From: Aeromicrobium marinum DSM 15272 | GTDB lineage: Bacteria > Actinomycetota > Actinomycetes > Propionibacteriales > Nocardioidaceae | Assembly: GCF_000160775.2 (NCBI RefSeq) | Contig: NZ_CM001024.1 | Span: 285,016-349,015, forward strand | Length of the DNA stretch: 64,000 nucleotides | Direction: 5' to 3' | Shown here: positions 34,073 through 42,916 of the stretch, piece after piece | Layout: every line of letters starts with the position of its first letter | Numbering within the stretch: the first letter of the stretch is position 1 | The notes under the pieces: generated by a model | Database searches by the model: none | What the model saw: only the letters and a program-made list of their open reading frames with translations | Told to the model about the DNA's origin: nothing | Position numbers and translations under genes: made by a program

Positions 34073-35212
34073 CTACAACCGGCCCGCGGGGGCCAGACCC
34101 AGCTGCATGCCGGCCAACCCCCGGGTGCGGCCGCTGAGCTGGTCGGCAGCCGCCTGGAGGATCCTGGACGACTCGGCGTCGGGGTGCGTCACGATGACCG
34201 GGTCGCCGGAGTCGCCGCCGATGCGCAGCTGCTCCTCCAGCGGGATCTGGCCGAGCAGCGGCACGTCGTAGCCCAGCCGCTCGCTGAGGGTGGCGGCCAC
34301 CTGCTCGGCGCCGCCCGAGCCGAACACCTCCATGCGCTCACCGGACGGCAACGTCAGGTAGGACATGTTCTCGAGCACGCCGACGACCCGCTGGTGCAGC
34401 ATCGAGGCCATGGTGCCGGCCCGTTCGGCGATCTGCGCCGCCGCCTGCTGCGGGGTGGTGACCACCACGACCTCGGCGTTGGGCAGGTGCTGACCGAGGC
34501 TGATCGCCATGTCGCCCGTGCCGGGCGGCAGGTCCAGCAGCAGCGCGTCGAGGTCGCCCCAGTACACGTCGCTGAGCATCTGGACGAGCGCGCGGTCGAG
34601 CATCGGGCCGCGCCACGCGACGACCTGGTCCTTGCGCGGCTTCAGCATGCCGATGCTGATGACCTTCATGCCGTGGGCGGGCACCGGCATGATCATGTCC
34701 TCGACCTGGGTCGGGCGCAGGTCACCGACGCCGAGCATGTCGGGGATGGAGTGGCCGTAGATGTCGGCGTCGATGATGCCGACCTTGAGGCCCCGGTTCG
34801 CCATGGCGATGGCCAGGTTGACGGTGACCGAGGACTTGCCGACCCCGCCCTTGCCGGACGCGATCGCGTACACCTTGGTGAGGCTGCCGGGCTGCGCGAA
34901 CGGGATCTCCCGTTCGGTCTGGCCGCCGCGCAGCATCGTCTGCATGTCCTTGCGCTGCTCGTCGGTCATGACGCCCATGTCGACCCGGACCGTGTGGGTG
35001 GGGGCGACCTGGCCGACGGCGTTCGTCACGTCGCGGGTCAGCGTGTCCTTCAGCGGACACCCGGCGACGGTCAGCAGCAGCCGCACGACGATCTCGGTCT
35101 CGCCGATCGTGACGGTGTCGACCATCCCGAGCTCGGTGATGGGGCGTTTGATCTCGGGGTCGTTGACCCGGGCGAGCGCCTCGCGGACCTGGTCTTCGGT
35201 GACGGATGCCAT
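34073..35212 (-). CDS. mrp: Mrp/ApbC-type iron-sulphur carrier ATPase
   Basis: A 379-residue P-loop NTPase that carries Fe-S clusters. The N-terminal MIP18/DUF59 domain (about residues 1-85) precedes a ParA-like ATPase with IASGKGGVGKSSVTVNLA near residue 120 and the DLPPGTGDMAISLGQ motif. Many family members have a C-terminal CxxC for the cluster; I do not see a clear one here, only VLENMSYLTLPSGE. The ATG at 35212 has TAGGAT 7 bp upstream, so the mRNA is leaderless. Confidence 0.9.
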   Translation of the reverse strand: MASVTEDQVREALARVNDPEIKRPITELGMVDTVTIGETEIVVRLLLTVAGCPLKDTLTRDVTNAVGQVAPTHTVRVDMGVMTDEQRKDMQTMLRGGQTEREIPFAQPGSLTKVYAIASGKGGVGKSSVTVNLAIAMANRGLKVGIIDADIYGHSIPDMLGVGDLRPTQVEDMIMPVPAHGMKVISIGMLKPRKDQVVAWRGPMLDRALVQMLSDVYWGDLDALLLDLPPGTGDMAISLGQHLPNAEVVVVTTPQQAAAQIAERAGTMASMLHQRVVGVLENMSYLTLPSGERMEVFGSGGAEQVAATLSERLGYDVPLLGQIPLEEQLRIGGDSGDPVIVTHPDAESSRILQAAADQLSGRTRGLAGMQLGLAPAGRL

Positions 35213-35219
35213 GGGGCCG

Positions 35220-35225
35220 ATCCTA
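35220..35225 (-). promoter_or_regulatory. Leaderless -10 box of mrp
   Basis: TAGGAT on the minus strand ends 7 nt before the ATG at 35212. Confidence 0.6.
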
Positions 35226-35261
35226 CGGGGCCGGGACGACCGGCGACGGGTCAGCGTGGCC

Positions 35262-35771
35262 TCAGCGGCGGTCGGACCTCGTGGGGTCGGTCTCGGCCGC
35301 CGGATCCAGGGCCTCGGCCAGGCCGCGCAGCTCGCCACGGATGAAGTCGCGGGTGGCGACCTCGCCGATGCCCAGACGCAGGCTCGCGACCTCACGGGCG
35401 AGGAACTCCATGTCGGCGTGGGACTGCGCCGTCGCGTCGCGGTCCTGCTGCTGGGTGACCCGGTCCCGGGCCTCCTGCCGGTTCTGGGCCAGCAGGATCA
35501 ACGGAGCGGCGTAGGAGGCCTGCAGCGACAGGATCAGGGTCAGGAAGATGAAGGGGTAGGGGTCCCACCGCAGGCTCTCCGGCCCGACGACTCCGTTCCA
35601 GGTCAACCACAGGGCGATGAACAGGGTCATCCATGCGAGGAAGGTCGCCGTGCCCATGAAGCGCGCGAAGGACTCGGCGAACCGGCCGAACCGGTCGGTG
35701 TCGAAGTCGGCCCGCGGTCGCAGCGATCGACGGACCCGCTTGGGCTGGTCGAGGCGGTCGTGGTCAGGCAT
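35262..35771 (-). CDS. DUF1003 membrane protein
   Basis: A 169-residue protein with two adjacent membrane helices (about residues 43-60 and 72-92) containing FIFLTLILSLQASYAAPLIL, the DUF1003 core, and basic/acidic tails facing the cytoplasm. Function unknown. Its start overlaps the upstream MgtE-like gene by 8 bp. Confidence 0.85.
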   Translation of the reverse strand: MPDHDRLDQPKRVRRSLRPRADFDTDRFGRFAESFARFMGTATFLAWMTLFIALWLTWNGVVGPESLRWDPYPFIFLTLILSLQASYAAPLILLAQNRQEARDRVTQQQDRDATAQSHADMEFLAREVASLRLGIGEVATRDFIRGELRGLAEALDPAAETDPTRSDRR

Positions 35772-37026
35772 CGGTCACCTCCAGGGCTGGTTCGGGTCCG
35801 GTCTCGCGCCAGCCCTCCGGGAGCAGGTGGTCGAGCACGTCGTCGATCGTGACGGCACCGACGAGGCGTTTGCCGTCGTCGACGACAGGCAGCGCGACCA
35901 TGTTGTAGGCCGCCAGGAGGTTGGCGACCTCGGCCAGCGAGGACTCCGGCCGCGGCCACTCGATGCCGTCGTCGATGATCGCGCCGACCAGGGTCGACGG
36001 GGGCTCGCGCAGCAGGGCCTGGAAGTGCACCACCCCGAGGAAGCGGCCGGACGGGGTCTCGACCGGCGGCCGGCACACGTACACCATCGAGGCCAGGGCG
36101 GGGATCAGCTCGGGTTCGCGCACGCGGGCCAGCGCCTCGGCGATCGTGGTGTCGGGGGCGAGGACGACCGGTTCGGTGGTCATCATCGACCCGGCGGTGC
36201 CCTCCTCGTAGGTGAGCAGCCGGCGCACGTCGTCGGCGTCCTCGGGCTCCATCCGTCCCAGCAGCTGCTCGGCGCTGGCCGGCGGCAGGGAGCCGAGCAG
36301 GTCGGCGGCGTCGTCGGGACTCATCTCGGTGACGACGTCGGCGGCGCGGGCCGGGTCGAGCACCCCCAGGATCTCGACCTGGACCGACTCCGGCAGCTCC
36401 TCCAGCACGTCGGCGAGCCGCTCGTCGCCCAGCTCGGCGGCGATCTCGAGACGACGCTTGGGCACCAGCTCCAGCAGGGCGTTGGCCAGGTCGGTCGCCC
36501 GCATCTCGTCCATCGTGGACAGCAGGTGCTGGGCTCCCTGGGCCGAGTCCTGCTCCGCCAGGCCCATGACCTCGGACCACTCGGGGGTGTGGGTCGCGCC
36601 CCGCCGGCCGAAGCGCTTGCCGACCTCCTGCACCGCCACCCGGGTCAGGTACCAGTCGCGACGGGGGTCCTGCTCCATCGCGAGGTCGTACACCGTGCCC
36701 GACACGCTGCCGACGATGGTGACCTGCCGGTCGAACAGCTCGTGGACCGCCAGGGTCTCGTGCCGGCGCTGCTCGAACTTGCGGACGTTGAGCACGCCGG
36801 TGGTGATGATCTGTCCGCCGTCCAGCGACGTGACACGGGTGATGGGCAGGAACACCCGTCGCCGGCCCAGCACCTCCACGACGATGCCGAGCACGCGGGG
36901 ACGCCGGTTGGCCGACCGGACGGTGACGACGATGTCACGCAGCTTGCCCACGGGGTCGCCGGCCGGGTCGAAGACCGGCTGTCCGATGATGCGGGACAGG
37001 TACACCCGCCCAGTCGTGGGATTCAC
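35764..37026 (-). CDS. Soluble PRC-barrel/MgtE-N/CBS protein
   Basis: A 420-residue protein with an N-terminal PRC-barrel-like part (YLSRIIGQPVFDPAGDPVGK and a second half near residue 95), an MgtE N-terminal helical superhelix (about 160-280, with LLELVPKRRLEIAAELGDERLAD), and two CBS domains (about 285-405). The membrane domain of MgtE magnesium channels is absent, so it cannot transport by itself; it may sense Mg2+ or nucleotides for a partner such as the adjacent DUF1003 protein. GTG start with a leaderless -10 box. Confidence 0.82.
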   Translation of the reverse strand: MNPTTGRVYLSRIIGQPVFDPAGDPVGKLRDIVVTVRSANRRPRVLGIVVEVLGRRRVFLPITRVTSLDGGQIITTGVLNVRKFEQRRHETLAVHELFDRQVTIVGSVSGTVYDLAMEQDPRRDWYLTRVAVQEVGKRFGRRGATHTPEWSEVMGLAEQDSAQGAQHLLSTMDEMRATDLANALLELVPKRRLEIAAELGDERLADVLEELPESVQVEILGVLDPARAADVVTEMSPDDAADLLGSLPPASAEQLLGRMEPEDADDVRRLLTYEEGTAGSMMTTEPVVLAPDTTIAEALARVREPELIPALASMVYVCRPPVETPSGRFLGVVHFQALLREPPSTLVGAIIDDGIEWPRPESSLAEVANLLAAYNMVALPVVDDGKRLVGAVTIDDVLDHLLPEGWRETGPEPALEVTDA

Positions 37027-37032
37027 GTTCGC

Positions 37033-37038
37033 AGCCTA
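37033..37038 (-). promoter_or_regulatory. Leaderless -10 box of the MgtE-N/CBS gene
   Basis: TAGGCT on the minus strand ends 6 nt before the GTG at 37026. Confidence 0.6.
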
Positions 37039-37065
37039 CCGGCGCGGCTGCCCGGACCGGCGACG

Positions 37066-38118
37066 TCAGCCGCCGACGACGCGGTCCACGGCGGCTGCGG
37101 TTCGTGCCGTGCGGGACGTGCGGTGCGGCACGGGCGACGCCTCGGCCGCGGCACGGGCGCGGACGAAGGCACCGATCTCGTCGATCGCGGTGCGCGCCTC
37201 GGGCACCCACGACGCGGCGGCCTGGAACACGTGGACCTGCCGGTCCCACACCTTCAGGGTGCAGGCCACGCCGGCTGACACCAGCCGGTTGGCCATCAGC
37301 TCGGCATCGGCCATGAGGACCTCGCGGGACCCGATGTGGATCAGTGCCGGCGGCATGTCGGCCAGCGGCATGTTGACCGGGCAGATGCGCCGGCCGGCGA
37401 TGCCGCGGCGGGTCTCCATCGCGTGCGTGACGGCGGTCAGACGCGCCACCGCCCGCAGCGAGAAGGTCTGGCAGGTGTGGGCGTTGCGGTGGGCGGTCTT
37501 GCCGGCGGGATCGAAGTCCAGCAGCGGTGAGATGGCCACGATGCCGGCAGGACGGCCGAGGCCGGCGTCCATCGCGGCGCGAGCGACGGCGAAGGCCAGG
37601 TAGCCACCCGCGGAGTCGCCCGCGATCGTGATGTCCTCGGCCCGGTAGCCCTGACCGAGCAGCCAGCGGAAGCCGTCGAGGCCGTCGGCCGCCGACTCTG
37701 CGATCGGCTCGTGCGGCATCTGCCGGTAGCCGACGTTCAGGACCGGCTGGTCGGCCGCGAACGAGATGCGCGAGACCAGGCGGCGGTGGGTGTTGAGGCC
37801 GCAGGTCAGGAACGCGCCGCCGTGCAGGTAGAGGATCGCGCCGGTGTTGCCGTGGTGCAGGTCGCCGACCCCCTTGGCGCGCAGCCACTCGCTGCGGCAC
37901 TGGGGCAGGTCGACCGACCGCCAGGAGGTCCCCTCGTGCACCGGCAGCACGCGCGCGGCGTGCTCGACCAGGTTCGGGGGGAAGTAGTCGAACGGCAGAC
38001 GGGACCACAGGTCGAGCACCGGGCGGACCGTGTGCCGCAGGCCGATGCCCAGGGCGCGGGCCTGGAGACTGACACCGGGGACGAACTCGGCCTCGGCCGC
38101 GACGGACAGGTGGGCCAT
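37066..38118 (-). CDS. Alpha/beta hydrolase, hormone-sensitive-lipase type esterase
   Basis: A 350-residue serine hydrolase. YLHGGAFLTCG carries the HGG oxyanion motif near residue 119, and TIAGDSAGGYLAF the nucleophile Ser near 190; a C-terminal Asp (VLMADAEL region) and His (DRQVHVFQ) complete the triad. It resembles mycobacterial Lip esterases. The ATG at 38118 has GGGAGAA upstream. It is divergent from a WS/DGAT gene across a CRP-like site, suggesting coordinated lipid breakdown and storage. Confidence 0.88.
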   Translation of the reverse strand: MAHLSVAAEAEFVPGVSLQARALGIGLRHTVRPVLDLWSRLPFDYFPPNLVEHAARVLPVHEGTSWRSVDLPQCRSEWLRAKGVGDLHHGNTGAILYLHGGAFLTCGLNTHRRLVSRISFAADQPVLNVGYRQMPHEPIAESAADGLDGFRWLLGQGYRAEDITIAGDSAGGYLAFAVARAAMDAGLGRPAGIVAISPLLDFDPAGKTAHRNAHTCQTFSLRAVARLTAVTHAMETRRGIAGRRICPVNMPLADMPPALIHIGSREVLMADAELMANRLVSAGVACTLKVWDRQVHVFQAAASWVPEARTAIDEIGAFVRARAAAEASPVPHRTSRTARTAAAVDRVVGG

Positions 38119-38175
38119 CGGCTTCTCCCGTGCACTAGGTCCCGGTGACGGGAGACTGGTTGGTCCGGCATCTGC

Positions 38176-38191
38176 AGTGACGTGCTTCACA
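38176..38191. promoter_or_regulatory. CRP/GlxR-like site between esterase and WS/DGAT genes
   Basis: AGTGACGTGCTTCACA matches GTGA-N6-TCAC. It lies 58 bp from the esterase start and 51 bp from the acyltransferase start, well placed to act on both. Confidence 0.5.
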
Positions 38192-38241
38192 CTCGTTCGT
38201 TAGCGTACGCGAGACCGGTCCACCCTGCGTCAGGATCCCCC

Positions 38242-39609
38242 ATGCCGTTCATGCCGCCCACCGATTCGATGTTCCTGCTCGCGGAGACGCGGGAACACCC
38301 CATGCACGTCGGCGGGCTCCAGCTCTTCGTCCCGCCGGACGGCGCGGGCCCGGAGTTCGCCCGCGAGCTGGTCGAGGGGTTCCGCCACAACGACGAGGTG
38401 AGTCCGCTGTTCCGCAAGCGGCCGGCCGACCCGGTCGGGCTGCTGGGCACCACGTGGTGGACCCAGGACGACGTCATCGACTTCGACTACCACGTGCGGC
38501 ACTCGGCGGTGCCGCAGCCGGGCCGGATCCGTGAGTTGCTGCAGCTGACCTCCCGGTGGCACAGCAGCCTGCTGGACCGGCACCGCCCGTTGTGGGAGGC
38601 GCACGTCGTCGAGGGCCTGGCCGACGGCCGGATCGCGGTGTACAGCAAGGTCCACCACTCCATGGTCGACGGCGTGTCGGCGATCCGGCTGATGCAGAAG
38701 TCCTTGAGCTTCGATCCGGACGCCACGGACTGCGTCCCGCCGTGGCTGCTGAAGTCGTCGCGGAGCGGGGGCGGCGGTCGCCGGCTGGACCCGTTCGGAC
38801 TCGTGCGCGGCGCGGCCGGGGTGGCGGGCGACGTGGCCGGGCTGGTCCCGACGAGCCTGAAGATCGCCAACGAGGTGATCCGCGACGGCGACATCACCCT
38901 GCCGCGGGCACCGCGGACGATGCTCAACGTGCCGGTCGGCGGGGCGCGGCGGTTCGCCGCCCAGTCGTGGGAGATCGACCGGATCCAGCGGGTCGCCAAG
39001 TCGTCGGCCACGACGCTCAACGACGTGGTCCTGGCGATGGTGTCGGGGGCGCTGCGCGACTACCTGCTGGAGCAGAACGCGCTGCCCGACGACCCGATGA
39101 CGGCGATGGTGCCGGTCTCGCTGGCGCTGCGGGCCGGCGACAGCGACTCGGGGGGCAACTCGGTCGGCGCGATCATCGTCAACCTGGCCACCGACCGCGA
39201 GAACGGCTCGACCCGCCTGGAGGAGATCGCCTACTCGTCCAAGCAGGCCAAGCGGATCCTCGGGGACCTGTCGCCGACCCAGATCCTGGCCCTGTCGGCC
39301 GCGCAGGTGCTGCCGTTGGCGTTCGGTCCGGTGCCGGGCTACGTCAAGTACGCGCACCCGCCGTTCAACGTGATCGTGTCCAACGTGCCGGGTCCGAAGG
39401 AGGAGATGTACTTCAACGGGGCCCGGCTCGACGGCATGTACCCGGTGTCGATCGCGCTGGACGGCCAGGCCATCAACATCACGCTGACCAGCCGCAAGGG
39501 CTTCCTCGACTTCGGCATCATCGGGTGCCGGCGCAGCGTGCCCAGCCTCCAGCGGCTGCTCCTCCACCTGGAGACGGCGCTCGCCGAGCTCGAGCAGTCC
39601 TGGGGCTGA
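38242..39609 (+). CDS. Wax ester synthase/diacylglycerol acyltransferase
   Basis: A 455-residue bifunctional acyltransferase that makes wax esters or triacylglycerol from acyl-CoA. The active-site motif is VHHSMVDG (HHxxxDG) near residue 140; PLWEAHVVEGL, NVPVGGARRFAAQ and VIVSNVPGP are further family blocks. The ATG at 38242 is chosen with GGA just upstream and because MPFMPPTDSMFLLAE is the normal N-terminus. It probably stores carbon from alkane- or fatty-acid-rich growth. Confidence 0.93.
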   Translation: MPFMPPTDSMFLLAETREHPMHVGGLQLFVPPDGAGPEFARELVEGFRHNDEVSPLFRKRPADPVGLLGTTWWTQDDVIDFDYHVRHSAVPQPGRIRELLQLTSRWHSSLLDRHRPLWEAHVVEGLADGRIAVYSKVHHSMVDGVSAIRLMQKSLSFDPDATDCVPPWLLKSSRSGGGGRRLDPFGLVRGAAGVAGDVAGLVPTSLKIANEVIRDGDITLPRAPRTMLNVPVGGARRFAAQSWEIDRIQRVAKSSATTLNDVVLAMVSGALRDYLLEQNALPDDPMTAMVPVSLALRAGDSDSGGNSVGAIIVNLATDRENGSTRLEEIAYSSKQAKRILGDLSPTQILALSAAQVLPLAFGPVPGYVKYAHPPFNVIVSNVPGPKEEMYFNGARLDGMYPVSIALDGQAINITLTSRKGFLDFGIIGCRRSVPSLQRLLLHLETALAELEQSWG

Positions 39610-39801
39610 TCAGCCGGGAGGGGTGACGGTCGAGGCGAGCCCTGCCACCAGGGCCGCCAGACCGCCGAACACCAGCAGCAGGACCGCGCCGACGACGTTC
39701 TTGCGTCGGTCGATGCCCTCGCGGCGACGCGCGGTGAGGGCGAAGGCGGCGGCCAGCCCGCCGGTCGGCACGAGGATCGCCACGACGGGCAGCCATTCCA
39801 T
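39610..39801 (-). CDS. Small two-helix membrane protein
   Basis: A 63-residue protein with two predicted membrane helices (about residues 5-22 and 36-55) separated by a basic loop RRREGIDRRKN. GAGGA lies 8 bp before the ATG. No family recognised. Its stop abuts the WS/DGAT stop from the other strand. Confidence 0.55.
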   Translation of the reverse strand: MEWLPVVAILVPTGGLAAAFALTARRREGIDRRKNVVGAVLLLVFGGLAALVAGLASTVTPPG

Positions 39802-39842
39802 GGCTGCATCCTCACAGAACCGGCTCAGGGCACACTGTCGGG

Positions 39843-40715
39843 GTGAATGCGCTGCTGGCCCTCGTCGCGGTGCTCGGGGTCTCGGCGTCCGGCCCGCTGA
39901 TGGCCGCCACCCAGGCGCCGGCCCTGGCGATCGCCTTCTGGCGCAACGCCGCGGCCAGCGTGGTGCTGGTGCCGGTGGCCGCGGTGCGGCGCAGGGACGA
40001 GCTGCGGGCGCTGTCCCCGCGCGGCCGGCGGCTCGTGGTCGTGGCCGGGACGATGCTGGCCCTGCACTTCGCGTTCTGGGTCGGGTCGCTCAAGCTCACC
40101 TCGGTGGCTGCGGCGACGGCGCTCGTGACGACCCAGCTGGTGTGGGTCATCGCGATCGACCGGATCCGTGGGCTGGCGGTGCCGACGGCTGCCCTGGTGG
40201 GTTCGGCCCTCGCGGTGGCCGGGGTCCTCGTGGTGTCGGGGTTCGACTTCCAGGTGTCGGGGCGAGCCCTGCTGGGCGACGCGATGGCCGTGGCCGGGGG
40301 TCTGTTCGCCGCGCTGTACCTGGTCGCCGGCAACGAGGTGCGTCGCGAGCTCTCGACCACCGCCTACACCGCGGCCTGCTACACGGTCTGCTCGGCGGTG
40401 CTCGCGGCGGCAGCCCTGGTGTCGGGGGTGGAGCTCGCCGGTTTCGACACCCGCGACTGGCTGCTCATCGTGGCCGTGACGATCAGCGCCCAGTTCCTCG
40501 GCCATTCGCTGCTCAACCACCTGCTGGCCGTGATGACCCCCATGGTCATCTCGTTGCTGCTGCTGTTCGAGGTGCCGTTGGCGGCCCTGCTGGCCGCCGT
40601 GTTCCTCTCCCAGTCGCCTCCGTGGGGGGTGTACCTGGGCCTCGGGCTGATCCTCGCGGGTCTGGCGGTCGTCACCACCAGGCGCCCGGTGCCGGAGCCA
40701 CCGCTGGTCGACTGA
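39843..40715 (+). CDS. EamA/DMT-superfamily transporter
   Basis: A 290-residue protein of ten hydrophobic helices in two EamA repeats, the drug/metabolite exporter fold. FWRNAAAS in helix 2 and EVPLAALLAAVFLSQSPPW in the second repeat are typical. Substrate unknown. GTG start; a weak CACACT box 6 bp before it suggests a leaderless message. Confidence 0.87.
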   Translation: MNALLALVAVLGVSASGPLMAATQAPALAIAFWRNAAASVVLVPVAAVRRRDELRALSPRGRRLVVVAGTMLALHFAFWVGSLKLTSVAAATALVTTQLVWVIAIDRIRGLAVPTAALVGSALAVAGVLVVSGFDFQVSGRALLGDAMAVAGGLFAALYLVAGNEVRRELSTTAYTAACYTVCSAVLAAAALVSGVELAGFDTRDWLLIVAVTISAQFLGHSLLNHLLAVMTPMVISLLLLFEVPLAALLAAVFLSQSPPWGVYLGLGLILAGLAVVTTRRPVPEPPLVD

Positions 40716-40752
40716 CGGTCGGGCACGACGCGCAGCCCGCCGGGCCTGCGGG

Positions 40753-40758
40753 TAAAGT
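40753..40758 (+). promoter_or_regulatory. -10 box of the second acyl-CoA dehydrogenase gene
   Basis: TAAAGT lies 58 bp before the ATG at 40817; no clear -35. Confidence 0.4.
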
Positions 40759-40816
40759 CGAGCCGTCGTCCACCCGCCCCCACCTGCGCCTCGCGGCGCA
40801 CACGTCAGGAGTCACC

Positions 40817-42007
40817 ATGGGCCGTCTCGTCAGCACCGAAGGACTGACCGAGGAGCAGACCGAGATCCTCAAGGTCGTCCGTCAGTTCGTCGAGAAGGAG
40901 ATCATCCCGGTCGCGACGGAGCTGGAGCACGCCGACGAGTACCCGACCGACATCATCGAGGGCCTCAAGGAGCTCGGGATCTTCGGTCTGATGATCCCCG
41001 AGGAGTTCGGGGGACTCGGTGAGTCGCTGCTGACGTACGCGCTGGTCGTCGAGGAGATCGCCCGCGGCTGGATGAGCGTCTCGGGCGTCATCAACACCCA
41101 CTTCATCGTCGCGTACCTGCTGATGCACCACGGCACCGACGAGCAGAAGCAGAAGTACCTGCCGAAGATGGCCACCGGTGAGGTCCGGGGCGCGTTCAGC
41201 ATGAGCGAGCCGTCGCTGGGGTCCGACGTCGCCGCCATCAGCACCAAGGCGGTCAAGAACGACGACGGCTACGAGATCACCGGCCAGAAGATGTGGCTGA
41301 CCAACGGCGGCAGCTCCACCCTGGTCGCGGTGCTGGTCAAGACCGACGAGGGCGACGACAGCGTCTACCGCAACATGACCACCTTCCTGGTCGAGAAGGA
41401 CCCCGGCTTCGGCGAGACGGCGCAGGGCGTCACGGTGCCCGGCAAGATCGACAAGATGGGCTACAAGGGCATCGACACCACCGAGATGATCTTCGAGAAG
41501 CACCAGATCTCGGCCGACCAGATCCTCGGCGGCAAGCCCGGCCAGGGCTTCTACCAGATGATGGACGGCGTCGAGGTGGGCCGCGTCAACGTCGGCGCCC
41601 GCGCCGTCGGCATCGCCAACCGCGCCTTCGAGCTGGGCATCGCCTACGCCCAGCAGCGCGAGACCTTCGGCAAGCCGATCGCGCAGCACCAGGCGATCCT
41701 GTTCCGTCTGGCCGAGATGGCCACGAAGGTCGAGACCGCCCACGCCATGGTCGTCAAGGCCGCGCGGCTCAAGGACGCCGGCAAGCGCAACGACGTCGAG
41801 GCCGGCATGGCCAAGATGCTCGCCAGCGAGTACTGCAACGAGGTCGTCGAGGCGTCGTTCCGCATCCACGGCGGCTACGGCTACTCCAAGGAGTACGAGA
41901 TCGAGCGCCTGTACCGCGAGTCGGCGTTCATGCTGATCGGTGAGGGCACGTCGGACATCCAGAAGATGATCATCGGCCGTGCGCTGCTGAAGGACTACAA
42001 GCTCTGA
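40817..42007 (+). CDS. Acyl-CoA dehydrogenase
   Basis: A 396-residue flavoenzyme of beta-oxidation. FSMSEPSLGSDVAA and KMWLTNGGSS bind FAD, and Glu376 in LIGEGTSDIQKMII is in the catalytic-base position. It differs clearly from the enzyme at 21709 and probably handles a different chain length or branched acyl group. AGGAG lies 5 bp before the ATG. Confidence 0.92.
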   Translation: MGRLVSTEGLTEEQTEILKVVRQFVEKEIIPVATELEHADEYPTDIIEGLKELGIFGLMIPEEFGGLGESLLTYALVVEEIARGWMSVSGVINTHFIVAYLLMHHGTDEQKQKYLPKMATGEVRGAFSMSEPSLGSDVAAISTKAVKNDDGYEITGQKMWLTNGGSSTLVAVLVKTDEGDDSVYRNMTTFLVEKDPGFGETAQGVTVPGKIDKMGYKGIDTTEMIFEKHQISADQILGGKPGQGFYQMMDGVEVGRVNVGARAVGIANRAFELGIAYAQQRETFGKPIAQHQAILFRLAEMATKVETAHAMVVKAARLKDAGKRNDVEAGMAKMLASEYCNEVVEASFRIHGGYGYSKEYEIERLYRESAFMLIGEGTSDIQKMIIGRALLKDYKL

Positions 42008-42041
42008 GACGCGTTCCGGCCCGGTGACCGTGGCCGGTGCC

Positions 42042-42047
42042 TATGCT
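42042..42047 (+). promoter_or_regulatory. Leaderless -10 box before the small coiled-coil gene
   Basis: TATGCT ends 6 nt before the ATG at 42054 and decides that start. Confidence 0.55.
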
Positions 42048-42053
42048 CGGCCC

Positions 42054-42407
42054 ATGGCGAACGAAGGCCGGGGACGGTTCCGCAGTCTGCTCGACGTCGA
42101 CGAGACGTTGCGCGACCTCAGTGCTGCCGTCACCCGGTTGGAGGGGACCGTCGGGTCGTTCGACCCGGTGGTCGGTGAGCTCGCGAGCGCCCTGGACGAC
42201 CTGAGCCGGTCGGTCGAGGGCTTCGACCTGACGGTCGCGCGGTTCGACGCGGTGGTGGCGCGGGCGGAGCGGCTGCTGGCCGCCGCCGAGAACGTGCTGG
42301 TGGCGGTCGCTCCTCGCACCGTGCTGGCGCTGCCGCTGCAGGTCGCCGAGTCCGCGGGCCGGACGTTCGCCGGTGTGGCCCGCATGCTGACGGCCGGCCG
42401 GCGCTGA
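42054..42407 (+). CDS. Small predicted coiled-coil protein
   Basis: A 117-residue protein with heptad-like spacing from about residue 15 to 85 (LRDLSAAVTRLEGTVGSF, LDDLSRSVEGFDLTVARF, FDAVVARAERLLAAA) and no membrane helix or catalytic motif. Such small apolipoprotein-like coiled-coil proteins occur in actinobacteria near lipid genes and envelope genes; function unknown. Confidence 0.6.
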   Translation: MANEGRGRFRSLLDVDETLRDLSAAVTRLEGTVGSFDPVVGELASALDDLSRSVEGFDLTVARFDAVVARAERLLAAAENVLVAVAPRTVLALPLQVAESAGRTFAGVARMLTAGRR

Positions 42408-42448
42408 AAGGTCGGTCGCAGGGGGAACAATCGGTCGTCCCCAGGGGT

Positions 42449-42454
42449 TATGCT
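42449..42454 (+). promoter_or_regulatory. ssrA: -10 box of ssrA
   Basis: TATGCT lies 38 bp before the mature tmRNA 5' end; the -35 is unclear. Confidence 0.5.
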
Positions 42455-42460
42455 GGACGA

Positions 42461-42476
42461 CACCGCTTCGGCGGTG
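42461..42476 (+). other. UUCG hairpin in the ssrA leader
   Basis: CACCGC-TTCG-GCGGTG forms a stable 6-bp stem with a UUCG tetraloop in the pre-tmRNA leader, just before the RNase P cut. Confidence 0.6.
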
Positions 42477-42491
42477 GTTGACAACTCCAGA

Positions 42492-42859
42492 GGGGCTGAT
42501 CGGTTTCGACTGTGGTCGTTCGATTCAGATGAAGCGGGTAGAGAACCCAGGGTTATCTCTTAAACGACCCCTGGAACCTTATAAGTGCCGATTCCAAGCG
42601 CACTGACTTCGCCCTCGCTGCCTGACAGCGACTGGTGAAGGGCAGACCCGGGAGCGTCCCCGTCCCGGATCGTCTGTCTCATCAAGGGGACTTGCCGACC
42701 ACGCCGTGTCACAGGGCGTGATCGGGACTTTTCTGTGACTGAGCCTGTCGGTGACGTGTCCGTCCGAGCACCGGGGCTGAGAAAAGCGTCAGGCGGACTG
42801 CACCCGGAGAAGACCTGAATCAGCGCCAGAGGACCGGGGTTCGATTCCCCGCAGCTCCA
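42492..42859 (+). ncRNA. ssrA: tmRNA
   Basis: The ribosome-rescue RNA. GGGGCTGATCGGTTTCGAC at the 5' end pairs with CAGCTCC at 42852-42858, forming the tRNA-like acceptor stem. The T arm is GGGGTTCGATTCCCC. The resume codon is GCC at 42587 and the tag reads ADSKRTDFALAA, stop at 42623-42625; it ends in the ALAA degron recognised by ClpXP. The sequence after the discriminator A is CGA, so CCA is probably not encoded and must be added. Length of 368 nt is normal for actinobacteria. Confidence 0.96.
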
Positions 42860-42916
42860 CGACATGACGAGGCCCCACCACCCCGGTTTTGGGTGGTGGG
42901 GCCTCGTCATGTCGTG
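42858..42916. terminator. 26-bp perfect hairpin at the tmRNA 3' end
   Basis: Arms 42858-42883 and 42891-42916 are fully complementary over 26 bp around the 7-nt loop CGGTTTT. The left arm begins on the last two tmRNA bases. It acts as a terminator and may guide 3' processing. Confidence 0.88.

Noticed and set aside
42478-42483. Perfect TTGACA just before ssrA as a promoter -35
   Set aside because: It is 9 bp from the mature tmRNA 5' end, with no -10 at the right distance; TATGCT at 42449 is better placed.
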